From Symsagittifera roscoffensis (taxonomy: Eukaryota; Xenacoelomorpha; Acoela; Convolutidae), in the NCBI RefSeq assembly GCF_963678635.1, contig NC_087067.1:45518515-45582514 (forward strand): a DNA stretch of 64,000 bases, read 5' to 3'. A model generated the notes under the pieces. The model was not told where the DNA came from, made no database searches, and was given only the letters and a program-made list of their open reading frames with translations. Both the position numbers and the translations under genes were made by a program. Below are positions 21,551-31,231 of this stretch, in pieces. The number at the start of each line of letters is the position of its first letter. Positions within the stretch are counted from its first letter, which is position 1.

Positions 21551-24500
21551 ATCAAATAAACTGTGAATCATCAGATTCAGAAAGTGATACAGAAAACACT
21601 ACCTCCATAAATATGATAGCAATCGAGAATGACTACGAACCTATTATATATGAACAACCTTTTTCATCACATATATACGAAAATCAATTAGAACTCCTTC
21701 ACAATTATTATATTGAACCCATCCATTCCACACAAACAACACAAGAAACTAACGAAATCAACACTACAAATCAATCCAATGAAAATAATAAAACAAAATG
21801 CTTGAATACAAATCACATCTATCAAAATATACAAAACGAACAACCCAAAGAAAAAATTTGGACAATACCATTTCTTTTAGAAATTCCAAGAAGCAAAGAA
21901 TTTCAACCACCAGATCTTGAAATTGATTTTTTAATTGATTCAGGAGCAGAATCAAACATAATAAACATTCCCACATGGAATGAGATAAAATCACTACACC
22001 CAAAGCTAACGCCCCTTGAAACATCCAGTAAACTAGCAACAGCACAAGGATCAACATTAGTAAACTATGGAAAAATTCAATTATTTCTTCTCCCCACAAG
22101 AACAATAGAACAAAATAAAATTTTAAATAAACCATTTAAACAAATATTCCATATCACTGATATTAAACACAATATCATTGGAATACCATTTATCTCTAAA
22201 TATATACCAACAATCAACATTTTGAATAGTAAAATACTAATCAAAGATAAATACACAAAAACAAAAGACACATCCCTAACATTTTTTCAAAGATTAAATA
22301 AACAACCACCATTCTTTTCAAAATTTTATCCGATATATAATCAACAAAGAAAACACCTGAAACCACTATCAGGAAACATATATAATTTTTCAATAAAACA
22401 AGTTCACCAATATGATAAGAAACAAAACAAACAACAACTCTATATGTCAGATTTTGAATTCAAACCTATCCATAAGTTTTTCAAAATCACAATTTCATCC
22501 ATAAAATATCTGAAAAACTCGAATTCAGATATTATTTCTCTACATGTATACAACAATACACCCTATCAAGTAACGTTACCTTTAGGACTTTTAGGCTATT
22601 GCGAAACCAACGCTACGATATCACCAATACATGAAAAAGCATACCGCGTAAATAATATACTCCAATTATTAGATATTTGTCAATCTACAATTCTTAATGA
22701 AGAATTATCTATAAATAATATGATAAGTAATGAAAAAAGAAATACAGATTATTTCACAAAAACTCCATATTTCAAACCTACATTCAACATAAGTAACTAC
22801 ACAGAGACTCAACAGAAGTTTTTAACAATGTTTAACTTTCAACATTCACAAATAACACAAGACGAATTTGATAAATTAGCCAAACAGCTAATAAAATATT
22901 CATCAGTCTATGCAACATCTAAATTTGATGTTGGCAAAATCAGTTCATCACTACATCTCCCATTAAAACCTGACGCAGTTTTCAAAAAACAAAGAGCAAG
23001 TAAAGTACCAATTCATTTACACGATAAAGTGAACAGATTACTCGATATTTTAGAACAAAACAATATAATCTCACCGGTAAACAAAGAAGAACAACCAAAA
23101 GGTAACACATTTATCAACCCTGTTATCATCCTAGCAAAAGGAGAATCATTAAAAATAGTTCTAGACGCTAGATATCTTAATTCACTAATAGACGAATCAA
23201 AATGCAATTGGCCTATTGAACCAATACAAGTTATTTTAACAAAAATAAACGGAAAATACTTTACAACCGCAGATATGAATAGTGCATATAATCAAATGCC
23301 ACTAGATGAACAATCGCGACGCTTAACACAATTTGTTATTGGAAATCAGCAATATGAATTCAACCGCCTATTCTATGGAATATCCATAGGACCAGCAGCA
23401 TTTTCAGCTTTTATGAGCAAAATTTTTAGACCACTAATACTCAAGAAAAACGCAATCACTTATCTAGACGATGTTTTTATGCAATCACAGAAAAAAGAAG
23501 AAATGTTTAAAGTTTTAGATCATTATCACAAAATACTTCAGAACGAAAATCTGAAGGCCGCCCCCGATAAATCACACTTCTTTTTAACACGAGTAAAATT
23601 CTTAGGACATAATATAGAAAGAAAAACAATCACCCCATTAAAATCACGCATTGATGCTATTCAAAAACTCCAACCACCAACAAACAAAAAGAAAATCCAA
23701 GAATTCCTTGGAATGTTAAATTTTTTAAGTAAATATGTCTATAAAATGCAATTATACCTAAGACCATTTTATAATATACTAAGACAACAAAATAATTTTG
23801 AATGGAACACAGAACATCAAGCACGATTTGAAGAAATTAAAAAACTCCTAACTGAACAAATTTTGAATACAATTCCAGATCCAAATCAACCATTCTATGC
23901 AATGTGCGATGCTTCGAATTTTGGCATCGGCGCAGCATTATTACAATCACACAATGGAACAAACAAAATGAATCTTATATCAGCAAATTCTCGATTATTC
24001 ACTCAAGCAGAGCTACGACTCTCAACTCTAATGAGAGAGTGTACAGCTATAATATATACACTAACAGAATATGAATTTCTGATACTTGGATCAAAACATC
24101 CAACAGTTCTTTTCACAGATCACAAACCAATCATTTTTCTCTTTACACAAAAATCTAATCCAAATCACCGAGTTTATAGATTTCAACTAATTCTAATGAA
24201 ATTCCCAAACTTACATATAGTTTGGACAGCAGGAAAAAATCTTGCATTACCAGACACATTAAGTCGAAATACACCACCTGAATTACTTACACGTAAAACT
24301 ACAGTTGAAATACCTAAAAATATAAAATTCTACCTTGCAGAAAACGAAACATCACCCCGACTAGAATGCAATTATGCAGTAAAAACTGACGTTGAACAAT
24401 CACAGATAAACAATCTACAACACTTCCCACTCTATTTAGATTGCCAAAATAATCACTACGAAGTTGATCTACTTGGAACATCAACTTTCAAACCAATTCC

Positions 24501-24597
24501 ATACTCACAGTGGATAAAAAATAACACCCAACAAAAAAGAGTAAAACAACACTCTCATAAAAAAGACCTTTTTCCATTAATTGAAAAAAAAACCTAA
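21469..24597 (+). CDS. pol: pol: aspartic protease, reverse transcriptase, RNase H
   Basis: The first ATG is 21613 (994 residues), but the frame is open from 21469, overlapping gag by 82 bases in the -1 frame, which is typical of Gag-Pol made by frameshifting. Numbered from 21613: protease active site LIDSGAES (DSGA 109-112). RT has LDARYLN and TADMNSAYNQ (motif A) and YLDD at 617-620. RNase H has CDAS with Asp at 766, MREC and FTDHKP with Asp at about 836. The order and sequence style are Ty3/gypsy. Integrase follows in the -1 frame: the frame ends right after a run of nine A (24584-24592, ...AAA AAA ACC TAA), where a slip by -1 would continue into integrase. I found no correctly phased X XXY YYZ heptamer in the gag-pol overlap. 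It acts in the cytoplasmic particle to copy element RNA. Confidence 0.92.
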   Translation, partial: SSTIQSNPETTSDPPGIDDTGNNELQLNQINCESSDSESDTENTTSINMIAIENDYEPIIYEQPFSSHIYENQLELLHNYYIEPIHSTQTTQETNEINTTNQSNENNKTKCLNTNHIYQNIQNEQPKEKIWTIPFLLEIPRSKEFQPPDLEIDFLIDSGAESNIINIPTWNEIKSLHPKLTPLETSSKLATAQGSTLVNYGKIQLFLLPTRTIEQNKILNKPFKQIFHITDIKHNIIGIPFISKYIPTINILNSKILIKDKYTKTKDTSLTFFQRLNKQPPFFSKFYPIYNQQRKHLKPLSGNIYNFSIKQVHQYDKKQNKQQLYMSDFEFKPIHKFFKITISSIKYLKNSNSDIISLHVYNNTPYQVTLPLGLLGYCETNATISPIHEKAYRVNNILQLLDICQSTILNEELSINNMISNEKRNTDYFTKTPYFKPTFNISNYTETQQKFLTMFNFQHSQITQDEFDKLAKQLIKYSSVYATSKFDVGKISSSLHLPLKPDAVFKKQRASKVPIHLHDKVNRLLDILEQNNIISPVNKEEQPKGNTFINPVIILAKGESLKIVLDARYLNSLIDESKCNWPIEPIQVILTKINGKYFTTADMNSAYNQMPLDEQSRRLTQFVIGNQQYEFNRLFYGISIGPAAFSAFMSKIFRPLILKKNAITYLDDVFMQSQKKEEMFKVLDHYHKILQNENLKAAPDKSHFFLTRVKFLGHNIERKTITPLKSRIDAIQKLQPPTNKKKIQEFLGMLNFLSKYVYKMQLYLRPFYNILRQQNNFEWNTEHQARFEEIKKLLTEQILNTIPDPNQPFYAMCDASNFGIGAALLQSHNGTNKMNLISANSRLFTQAELRLSTLMRECTAIIYTLTEYEFLILGSKHPTVLFTDHKPIIFLFTQKSNPNHRVYRFQLILMKFPNLHIVWTAGKNLALPDTLSRNTPPELLTRKTTVEIPKNIKFYLAENETSPRLECNYAVKTDVEQSQINNLQHFPLYLDCQNNHYEVDLLGTSTFKPIPYSQWIKNNTQQKRVKQHSHKKDLFPLIEKKT

Positions 24598-26492
24598 CTG
24601 ATAAAATAAATTTATCAGGACCACAAACAAACGATTTAAAATACACAATAAATCAAGTATTTGACCTCCATGACCCACTTGATACAATTCCTTTATCTAA
24701 ATTGGAAATAGAAAACATTTTTCTCCCCCCAACAGATAAAATTACAATTAATACTTTGAAACAATATCAAAATCTTGACCCAGTAATTGGACAACTAAAA
24801 TCATGGCACAAATATAAAACTAAACCCGTCAAGGCAGATACAACTATTTTAGGAAATAAAACACTCCTCCGATATTTTCGAAAACTCAATAATACAACAA
24901 TTAACGAAAACACAGACCTTCTAGAATACAAATTAAATGAATCAACAGTTCCCTGTCTCCCTCTAAGTATGATTCTAATACACAATACTTTTAATATTTC
25001 GCATACACAAAACATTAAAGGACACTCTGGATCAGAGAAAACATATTCAAATTTCATACAAAACTTTTATTTTCCAAATGCACCAATTTGGATAAAAGTA
25101 CTATGCAATGATTGTATAGTATGTCAGCTAAATAAACCTTATCCAAATCAAAAACAAATAGCACAAAAACAAGATTTTAAAGGACAAAGTTTGTACTTTA
25201 ACCACCGTATTTCATTTGATACAAAAGGACCAATTTCACCCTCATCCGAAGGAAACTCCTACATTATGGTAATTGTTGACGCGTTTACACATTATGTAGC
25301 ACTTAACCCAGTACCACATTGTAACGCTTATTACGCTTACACAACACTCTATGAACACTGGATAGCCAAATTCGGACTACCAGAAATTTTAGTTACAGAC
25401 AACGGTACAGAATTCATAAATAACGAAATCATCACATTATGTCATTTATATAACATCAAACACAAACCACGTACATCTCATGCACCTTGGACAAACGGCT
25501 TAGTCGAAGGTATGAACCGTTCACTACAAGAATATCTTAGATGTATCATCAATGGAAATGACACAAGATATACCGAATGGTCAGCAGATGTAAAACTATT
25601 TCCCTTAGCATACAATTCACAAATCACGACAACTCTAGGAATGTCACCATATGAAATGGTTTTTAATCAAAAGCCACGCAAACCGATTATGTTTACAGCA
25701 AACTCTCATAAAAATGCACAAAGTTATTGTCAACCGAATAAAGAATCAATTTGTTACAATTTACCTTTACATACACAAGATGAAGATCATTTTCATCACC
25801 CACAAAATCTTAAATTAGCATCCGGTACACACACCGAATGGATTTTAAATAGAGATAAAAAACACAATGAAATTTACCAAAAAGTAACAAAAAAGTTGTT
25901 ACAAAGACAAAACATTAATGAACAAATAAATTCACGCTTTACACCAGCCTCCGATTTAAAAATTGGAACATTTGTTTTAATACCCAATTTTAATACTCAA
26001 AAAGGAATCTCTACAAAACTACAACCCCTTCGTAAAGGACCATACCAAATAATTGCCAAACCCACTGATGTCACATATAAAATTACCGACTCAGACAAAA
26101 AAGAAATTGTTCAACACCGAAACAACCTATTACCTTATTACCCAAAAGAGTACGCACTACGCGAAATAACTCAATTATATTCTTTCACAGGTTTAAAAGT
26201 TATTCAAAATTATCCACATACGGAAAATAAAACAAAGGAACAACATGACATTCACCTCGAAAACCAAAATAAAAAATCAACTACAACAAAAAACAATACA
26301 AAAAAGCTAGATCAAAATACACCATTAAAAGAAAGAAAAAATAGAAAAATGATAGAAAAAATAATACCTCAAGAACAAATCGACAAATCAGAACATAGAG
26401 AGTCATCACGACTTAGAAATCAACCACGTAAAAACTATAAAACATTCATTCCACAATCAAAAATCTTAAAGAAAGTCGAATTTCAAAAATAG
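24591..26492 (+). CDS. pol: Integrase (DD35E) with H2C2 zinc finger
   Basis: Inserts the element cDNA into chromosomes. The first ATG is 24702 (596 residues), but the frame is open back to the A9 run at 24584-24592 shared with pol, so it is probably the C-terminal part of Pol reached by -1 frameshift, or separated by a one-base indel. It has an H2C2 finger (KGHSG ... CNDCIVCQ, about residues 105-145). The catalytic core has Asp173 (ISFDTKG), Asp233 (VTDNGTEF) and Glu269 (GLVEGMNRS); 35 residues separate the last two, as in retroviral and Ty3 integrases. A C-terminal SH3-like region (PLRKGPYQIIAKP near 444-456) precedes a Lys-rich tail. All catalytic residues are present. Confidence 0.92.
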   Translation, partial: NLTDKINLSGPQTNDLKYTINQVFDLHDPLDTIPLSKLEIENIFLPPTDKITINTLKQYQNLDPVIGQLKSWHKYKTKPVKADTTILGNKTLLRYFRKLNNTTINENTDLLEYKLNESTVPCLPLSMILIHNTFNISHTQNIKGHSGSEKTYSNFIQNFYFPNAPIWIKVLCNDCIVCQLNKPYPNQKQIAQKQDFKGQSLYFNHRISFDTKGPISPSSEGNSYIMVIVDAFTHYVALNPVPHCNAYYAYTTLYEHWIAKFGLPEILVTDNGTEFINNEIITLCHLYNIKHKPRTSHAPWTNGLVEGMNRSLQEYLRCIINGNDTRYTEWSADVKLFPLAYNSQITTTLGMSPYEMVFNQKPRKPIMFTANSHKNAQSYCQPNKESICYNLPLHTQDEDHFHHPQNLKLASGTHTEWILNRDKKHNEIYQKVTKKLLQRQNINEQINSRFTPASDLKIGTFVLIPNFNTQKGISTKLQPLRKGPYQIIAKPTDVTYKITDSDKKEIVQHRNNLLPYYPKEYALREITQLYSFTGLKVIQNYPHTENKTKEQHDIHLENQNKKSTTTKNNTKKLDQNTPLKERKNRKMIEKIIPQEQIDKSEHRESSRLRNQPRKNYKTFIPQSKILKKVEFQK

Positions 26493-27091
26493 CTTTAAAT
26501 TTAGATTTAATAATTTTTGCACCTCTGAAATATTTTGAACTTTCATTTTTCAAAATAACATGCTGACAAATACGCAATGATTCTAGTTCATAATTAGCCA
26601 ATAGGATTCATCCAATCCGTCACCTCCTATAACTCTAACACAAACCAACTAGACGAAAGATATTAAACTCCAGGCATATCTATAACTATAACTTCACAAC
26701 CTCCAGGTCAAAAATAAGCAAATCATTCCAACTTGACAAAAAAAATAAATATCACCATAATATCATAACCCTCTCTTATCTAATAAACCAAAGATCAACA
26801 ATATTTCCCCAACTCAGACCTCAAATACCCCCCAAACAAACATGTTAAATTAGCCTAAAGTAAAAGAACGACAATTTTAATTAGCCTAAAGTATAAAAAT
26901 TTCAAAAATACCCCAGATCATTTGACAAATGAAAATAAAGACAAAGAAGACCTCCCGATCACCATAAAATTTGCCCCCAACAATTTTTCACAAAACTCGA
27001 CCCACTTGTCAAAAAACCAATAAATAATTCGACCACACTTGAAAATTGCCTCAAACAACAAAAAATATTCGATCGAGAAGCCATTTCTTAA
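26493..27091 (+). other. Non-coding spacer after integrase
   Basis: 600 bp with no gene. It has a short direct repeat ATTAGCCTAAAGTA at about 26849 and 26880, and CCCC-rich patches. In this position a splice acceptor or promoter for the downstream env region might be expected; I could not pick one with confidence. Confidence 0.45.
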
Positions 27092-27322
27092 ATGCTCTTC
27101 TCTCGACCAGTTACCATAATTCTAAACATTCTCGCAAACTTTTTCACAATATTTAAACCTTTCATCATATTTTTTTTTGATACCTTTGAATCTTTTCTAA
27201 TAATCTTAATCATTTTTTGCAATATTTGTTTAATTTTCTATTCTATATTTGAACTATACCTCCAGCTTTCAAAAGCTATTGACTATATCCACAGGTACGA
27301 TTCACAAAACTTATCTAAATGA
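27092..27322 (+). CDS. Small membrane protein 1 of the LTR element
   Basis: 76 codons from ATG. It is almost entirely hydrophobic, with two probable membrane spans at about residues 8-30 (IILNILANFFTIFKPFIIFFF) and 34-54 (FLIILIIFCNICLIFYSIF), then a polar tail. Size and layout recall small ion-channel or viroporin-like accessory proteins, but this is inference from hydrophobicity alone. Its stop codon overlaps the start of the next small ORF as ATGA (27319-27322). Confidence 0.5.
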   Translation: MLFSRPVTIILNILANFFTIFKPFIIFFFDTFESFLIILIIFCNICLIFYSIFELYLQLSKAIDYIHRYDSQNLSK

Positions 27323-27507
27323 TACGAACCATTTTTAGTAGAACAGATATTTTTTTACTATTTGTAATTTTTATAACATTTCTATCATCCCTCATCTTGA
27401 CAATATGCAAATGTATAAAGAAAGCAATTATCACATTCGCCCTAGCAACAATCCTCCTAATACTTTTTCTAGAAGAATACTACAATAAACATAAATTTTT
27501 CCACTAA
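27319..27507 (+). CDS. Small membrane protein 2, ATGA-coupled
   Basis: 62 codons starting at the ATG inside ATGATACG that also holds the previous TGA. Two hydrophobic spans are seen: about residues 11-30 (FLLFVIFITFLSSLILTICK) and 35-51 (AIITFALATILLILFLE). No family is recognised. Termination-reinitiation at AUGA is known in several eukaryotic RNA viruses, and that mechanism would let one mRNA make both proteins. The next frame (27473 onward) overlaps this one by 35 bases in +1. Confidence 0.5.
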   Translation: MIRTIFSRTDIFLLFVIFITFLSSLILTICKCIKKAIITFALATILLILFLEEYYNKHKFFH

Positions 27508-28447
27508 AAGAATAGATCAAAAACCATCAAAAATTGCTAACCAACAATCACATAGTCAGTCTTCACCGACATCATCCCAGGAAAACCCGACACCACTTTC
27601 AACTACCCAAAACCCCCAAACATCTACACGAATTTCATTTCAAGATAACCCATATACCTTTGAAGAACGACACGCTCGCTTATCAGAACCACTAGAACCA
27701 GTTCAACGACAAGCACCGCTAAGCGAACCAACATATAACTTATACCCAACACTACCACAAGAATTAAGTAGAATAAGAAATCCTAGTCAAAACCAAAATA
27801 CAGTCGAAATAAATAGACAAATTATACACCCTCGACGAAACAGAAATTTTCAAACTCCCCGAGTTCATTTTGATATACCTCAATCCCCATCACAAAGTAC
27901 ACCAGAAAACCCCATTGGTATATTACCAGAAACCCCTACGCTTCTTTCACAACGTAGCACCTCAAGCCTACCATCAGATTACTTAGGTTCAACACCAACA
28001 TCTGAACAAGTACGTGAAAATCCCTTTAACCCTATAAACCAAACATCACGACTACCATACTGGACAACACATTCATTCACACAAGGTGAACCAAATTTAA
28101 TCAATGACCCAATAGACATTTCTACGGATACAACAACATCCTCATCACTACCAGAAACATTATCACTACCATCAACACCATCAATAAGCCAGATTTCACC
28201 ACCACCTCTTAACTTAAATTTCCCAAATAACCTCGACGCTAGATATCGAGAACAATCATCAACAAATATTCTTTTAAGACTAGACTGGAATACATTCACA
28301 GCACCTCCACCATTATTTGGACAACACCTAGAAAGTAACCGACTCCACAGTTGGGCACTAAATAGACTACAATATAGACAAGACATTCACGAAGACATTC
28401 GTGCTCATAACATCCAAATACTCCAACAAAATAGTCTACAATTATAA
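27473..28447 (+). CDS. Pro/Ser/Thr-rich frame without any ATG
   Basis: 324 sense codons between TAG (27470) and TAA (28445) with no in-frame ATG. Codon content and composition are those of a real protein: a disordered region rich in Pro, Ser, Thr and Gln, then a more ordered end (RLDWNTFTAPPPLFG, RLHSWALNRLQYRQD). After the TAA the same frame stays open to 28646 (67 more codons with a plausible sequence, including YNYDRYTKKTIGYITFY), ending just inside the env start. Expression would need splicing, +1 frameshift from the small membrane ORF, or a lost start. It may be a leader or N-terminal extension of the envelope region; no homologue is recognised. Confidence 0.45.
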   Translation, partial: KNTTININFSTKRIDQKPSKIANQQSHSQSSPTSSQENPTPLSTTQNPQTSTRISFQDNPYTFEERHARLSEPLEPVQRQAPLSEPTYNLYPTLPQELSRIRNPSQNQNTVEINRQIIHPRRNRNFQTPRVHFDIPQSPSQSTPENPIGILPETPTLLSQRSTSSLPSDYLGSTPTSEQVRENPFNPINQTSRLPYWTTHSFTQGEPNLINDPIDISTDTTTSSSLPETLSLPSTPSISQISPPPLNLNFPNNLDARYREQSSTNILLRLDWNTFTAPPPLFGQHLESNRLHSWALNRLQYRQDIHEDIRAHNIQILQQNSLQL

Positions 28448-28635
28448 TTTGAAATCACGGTTAAATTAAACAACATTACTCAACATCCCTATCCATTAAA
28501 TCCACCAAATAAAACAGCTCAATCCCTACCACCACCTTTTATAACAACTGAAGTGGTATACAATTACGACAGATATACCAAAAAGACAATTGGTTACATC
28601 ACATTTTACAACCCATACTCAGGATTGTCATACAC

Positions 28636-30696
28636 ATGTATATTCTAAAAATTTTAATTTTTCTCCAACTCCTTTTTCTAATAACCTCAAATGAAAACAT
28701 AAACCCTTCCGCCCGCACAGGACCCCAAGATTTATTAGTAACACATTACGATTGTGAAGAAAACGAACAAACAACATTACACAAATATGCAATAAATCAA
28801 GTATCACAATGCGAAACAGAACCACAAGCCATAGAAACAACAAATGTAATAGCGACACTTTATTCAAAAGCCCGAGCAACAACAGTTATAGGATATAAAT
28901 CCCAGCAACATTTTCTGAAAAGAAAGTACATTGTTCACAAGTCTCAAATGGAAATAAAAACCGACTTGACCACGAATCATTCTACCAGAGTAATATCGAA
29001 CGACTTTTACATCTCAATCCCGAAGATTGTAAAAACGAGTTACTAAGACTCAATATCACAAGAAATAAAAACACAGATAGAAAATTAGTATATTTCCAAG
29101 TTTTTTCAGATTCTGTACATCAAGCAGAACTTGAAAGATATCAAGGACATATAAAATTAGATGAAAAATACCCATACAACGGCGCACACGGAAGATTAAC
29201 TTATGATATACACGATAAACACTGGATACCACACATTGGTATAAATGACCCATCAAACTGCAAAGCAGACACAAAAAATAAAGGATATCAAGAAATCATG
29301 TTTTTCGATTGGAAAATACAACTCGAAAAAATACAACTCACACGCGATTTATCTGACAACACCACGATCTATCAAGGAATTAGATTACCTTGTAAAAACG
29401 ATCAAGGCTACAACACGAACACAAGCAACAATTGTTTGGTTCCCTGAAGACACATGTACAACATTTCAAGTAGCAAAAATACACGCTCGTATGATAAAAC
29501 TTCACGAAAAATATTTCATACAATCAATTCCATATGAACAAGTCCATCCATCACGAAGACAAAGTTCTAATTTTAGAAACATACACAATATAGAAAATAA
29601 ATTGACACGTTTTCAAATATATCAAGAAACAGAACTTGCATGTAAATACAGAAATCCACTTCACAAAACACAATACTCCGAGATATTAGTTGAATACGAA
29701 AAAGGATTCGACATGACCACTGGAAAAGTAAAAATCGACCCATACGCCACAGGTCACCCTATAAACGAAGGAACATCATATATACCAGTTGATTTTCAAA
29801 AGAGTAAAAATCAACCTGGTGGACATCTAAAGCCCCATAACACTAGAAGCACACGTTTACAAGAACTATCACTAATGAATAGTACATATTTCAGTAACAT
29901 CCACTATGATATTCACCTAGATATGAAATTAGACTACACAATTAGCCGAATTTTTCAAGAAATGTCACTATCTGAATTAGAAACACTTCACCAGCTATGC
30001 GAATTAGAAACGACACAAATCCTACAATCACTTGCACTAGCAGTATTAAAAATACCCTACGCAGGATATTTACTATCAGGAAATAGATCAAATTTTTTAG
30101 ATAATGAAGGAAACATTTTATGGTTTTATACCTGTACCAAAAAAGTATCACCACTATATGTTTTTGAAGATAAACGATGCTATAAAAGAATCCCTATCTT
30201 TTATAAGAATAAAGTACACTTCGTTGACACACTTTCAAGACGAACCTATTTCTGGGATACCGCAGTCCCATGTGGATCAGAAAATAGCCACAATGTAGTT
30301 CAACTGAACCCTGATAAAGATAAATATTATCTTCTTACTCCATATCCCATATTAATGCAATCACTCAAAAAATTTTCACCTGAAAGCATTAGAGCTATTG
30401 TTCGAAACCCAAATATTGACTTACAATCAATTGGAATATATTCAAAATCCGATATACAACATCACATTAGAACACAACAATTCCAAGAATTATTAACACA
30501 AATGGACACAATACAAAGACAATCAATTGACCAAAACTTACGCAAACTTGCCGAAACAGCAGGATTTGCAGATATTTATACACAAGACTATAGCGGATAT
30601 TTTAAAGACATTAAAGACTATATATATCTAAACGGTGAAAAATACCGACCACAAGATATTTCACCTATAAATATTTTTTTGGCTTTGTTACACTAA
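28636..30696 (+). pseudogene. env: Envelope glycoprotein, class III (chuvirus/gB-like) type, frame-broken
   Basis: Predicted surface fusion protein. The ATG at 28636 begins a signal peptide (hydrophobic about residues 2-18). Coding then passes through three frames: 28636 to about 28920, about 28920 to 29400 (the open frame in phase with 28929), and about 29400 to 30696. Breaks at about 28905-28930 and 29385-29425 are therefore frameshifts in this copy. Spaced Cys pairs run through the ectodomain, and the C-terminal part has the pattern AGYLLSG..GNILWFYTC..RCYKRIPIFY..VHFVDTLSRR..VPCG, which I associate with chuvirus-type glycoproteins also carried by some LTR elements. Two further frame changes near homopolymers (about 30675 and 30745) separate it from the membrane-anchor ORF. 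Assignment is by motif pattern, without alignment. Confidence 0.6.
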
Positions 30697-30721
30697 AAAA
30701 TGAAATTCTCGATTTTCTAGG

Positions 30722-31231
30722 ATGGCCCTACTACATCTTAGAAAAATTGACTATTTTATAGGATTTAACATTATAGGATTTCTTTTTTCGCTTTTAAAAG
30801 GAATCTATAATACATGCGCTATACACACACAAGTAAATAGACAAGCAAGTGTAGCACGCATACTATTTGCAGGATTTTTTGGAATTTTTTCATCATCAAT
30901 AAACAAAATTCTTTTAGATGCACAAATAAAGGAATACAACACAAAAATAGCAACAAGACAGAACACATACGACGAAGAACATAACAATGTAGACATTACG
31001 CCTACAGCACCACAGTTACCACCACTACCACATAACCATCCATTATCACTAAACCCACGAAATTTAGCAATAACAAATAATCCAAATTTTAGACCAACCA
31101 TATCACAAAGTCCCATTCAACATATAATGACACACCATCCCCTAGACGAAAATGCATATGAACAAATTATAGAACAACCCCATACCACCGCTTTTCAGTC
31201 TCAAAATAATAATTTTTTTAGCCCACGATGA
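30722..31231 (+). CDS. Membrane ORF, probable C-terminal anchor and tail of the envelope
   Basis: 169 codons. Residues about 11-27 (DYFIGFNIIGFLFSLLK) and 46-60 (ARILFAGFFGIFSSS) are hydrophobic; the rest (80-169) is a Pro/His/Asn-rich hydrophilic tail. Position directly after the env ectodomain and the presence of an open frame upstream across homopolymers suggest it is the envelope's membrane and cytoplasmic part, now in another frame. It could instead be a separate membrane protein. Its stop overlaps the next start as ATGA (31228-31231), the second such junction in this element. Confidence 0.5.
   Translation: MALLHLRKIDYFIGFNIIGFLFSLLKGIYNTCAIHTQVNRQASVARILFAGFFGIFSSSINKILLDAQIKEYNTKIATRQNTYDEEHNNVDITPTAPQLPPLPHNHPLSLNPRNLAITNNPNFRPTISQSPIQHIMTHHPLDENAYEQIIEQPHTTAFQSQNNNFFSPR

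Noticed and set aside
20479..21571. Frames of 60-200 codons in other phases over the gag tail, including 20916-21521
   Set aside because: The Arg/Ser/Asn repeats of gag leave alternate frames open; their compositions (Ile/Thr/His or Tyr/Cys/Val) are by-products.
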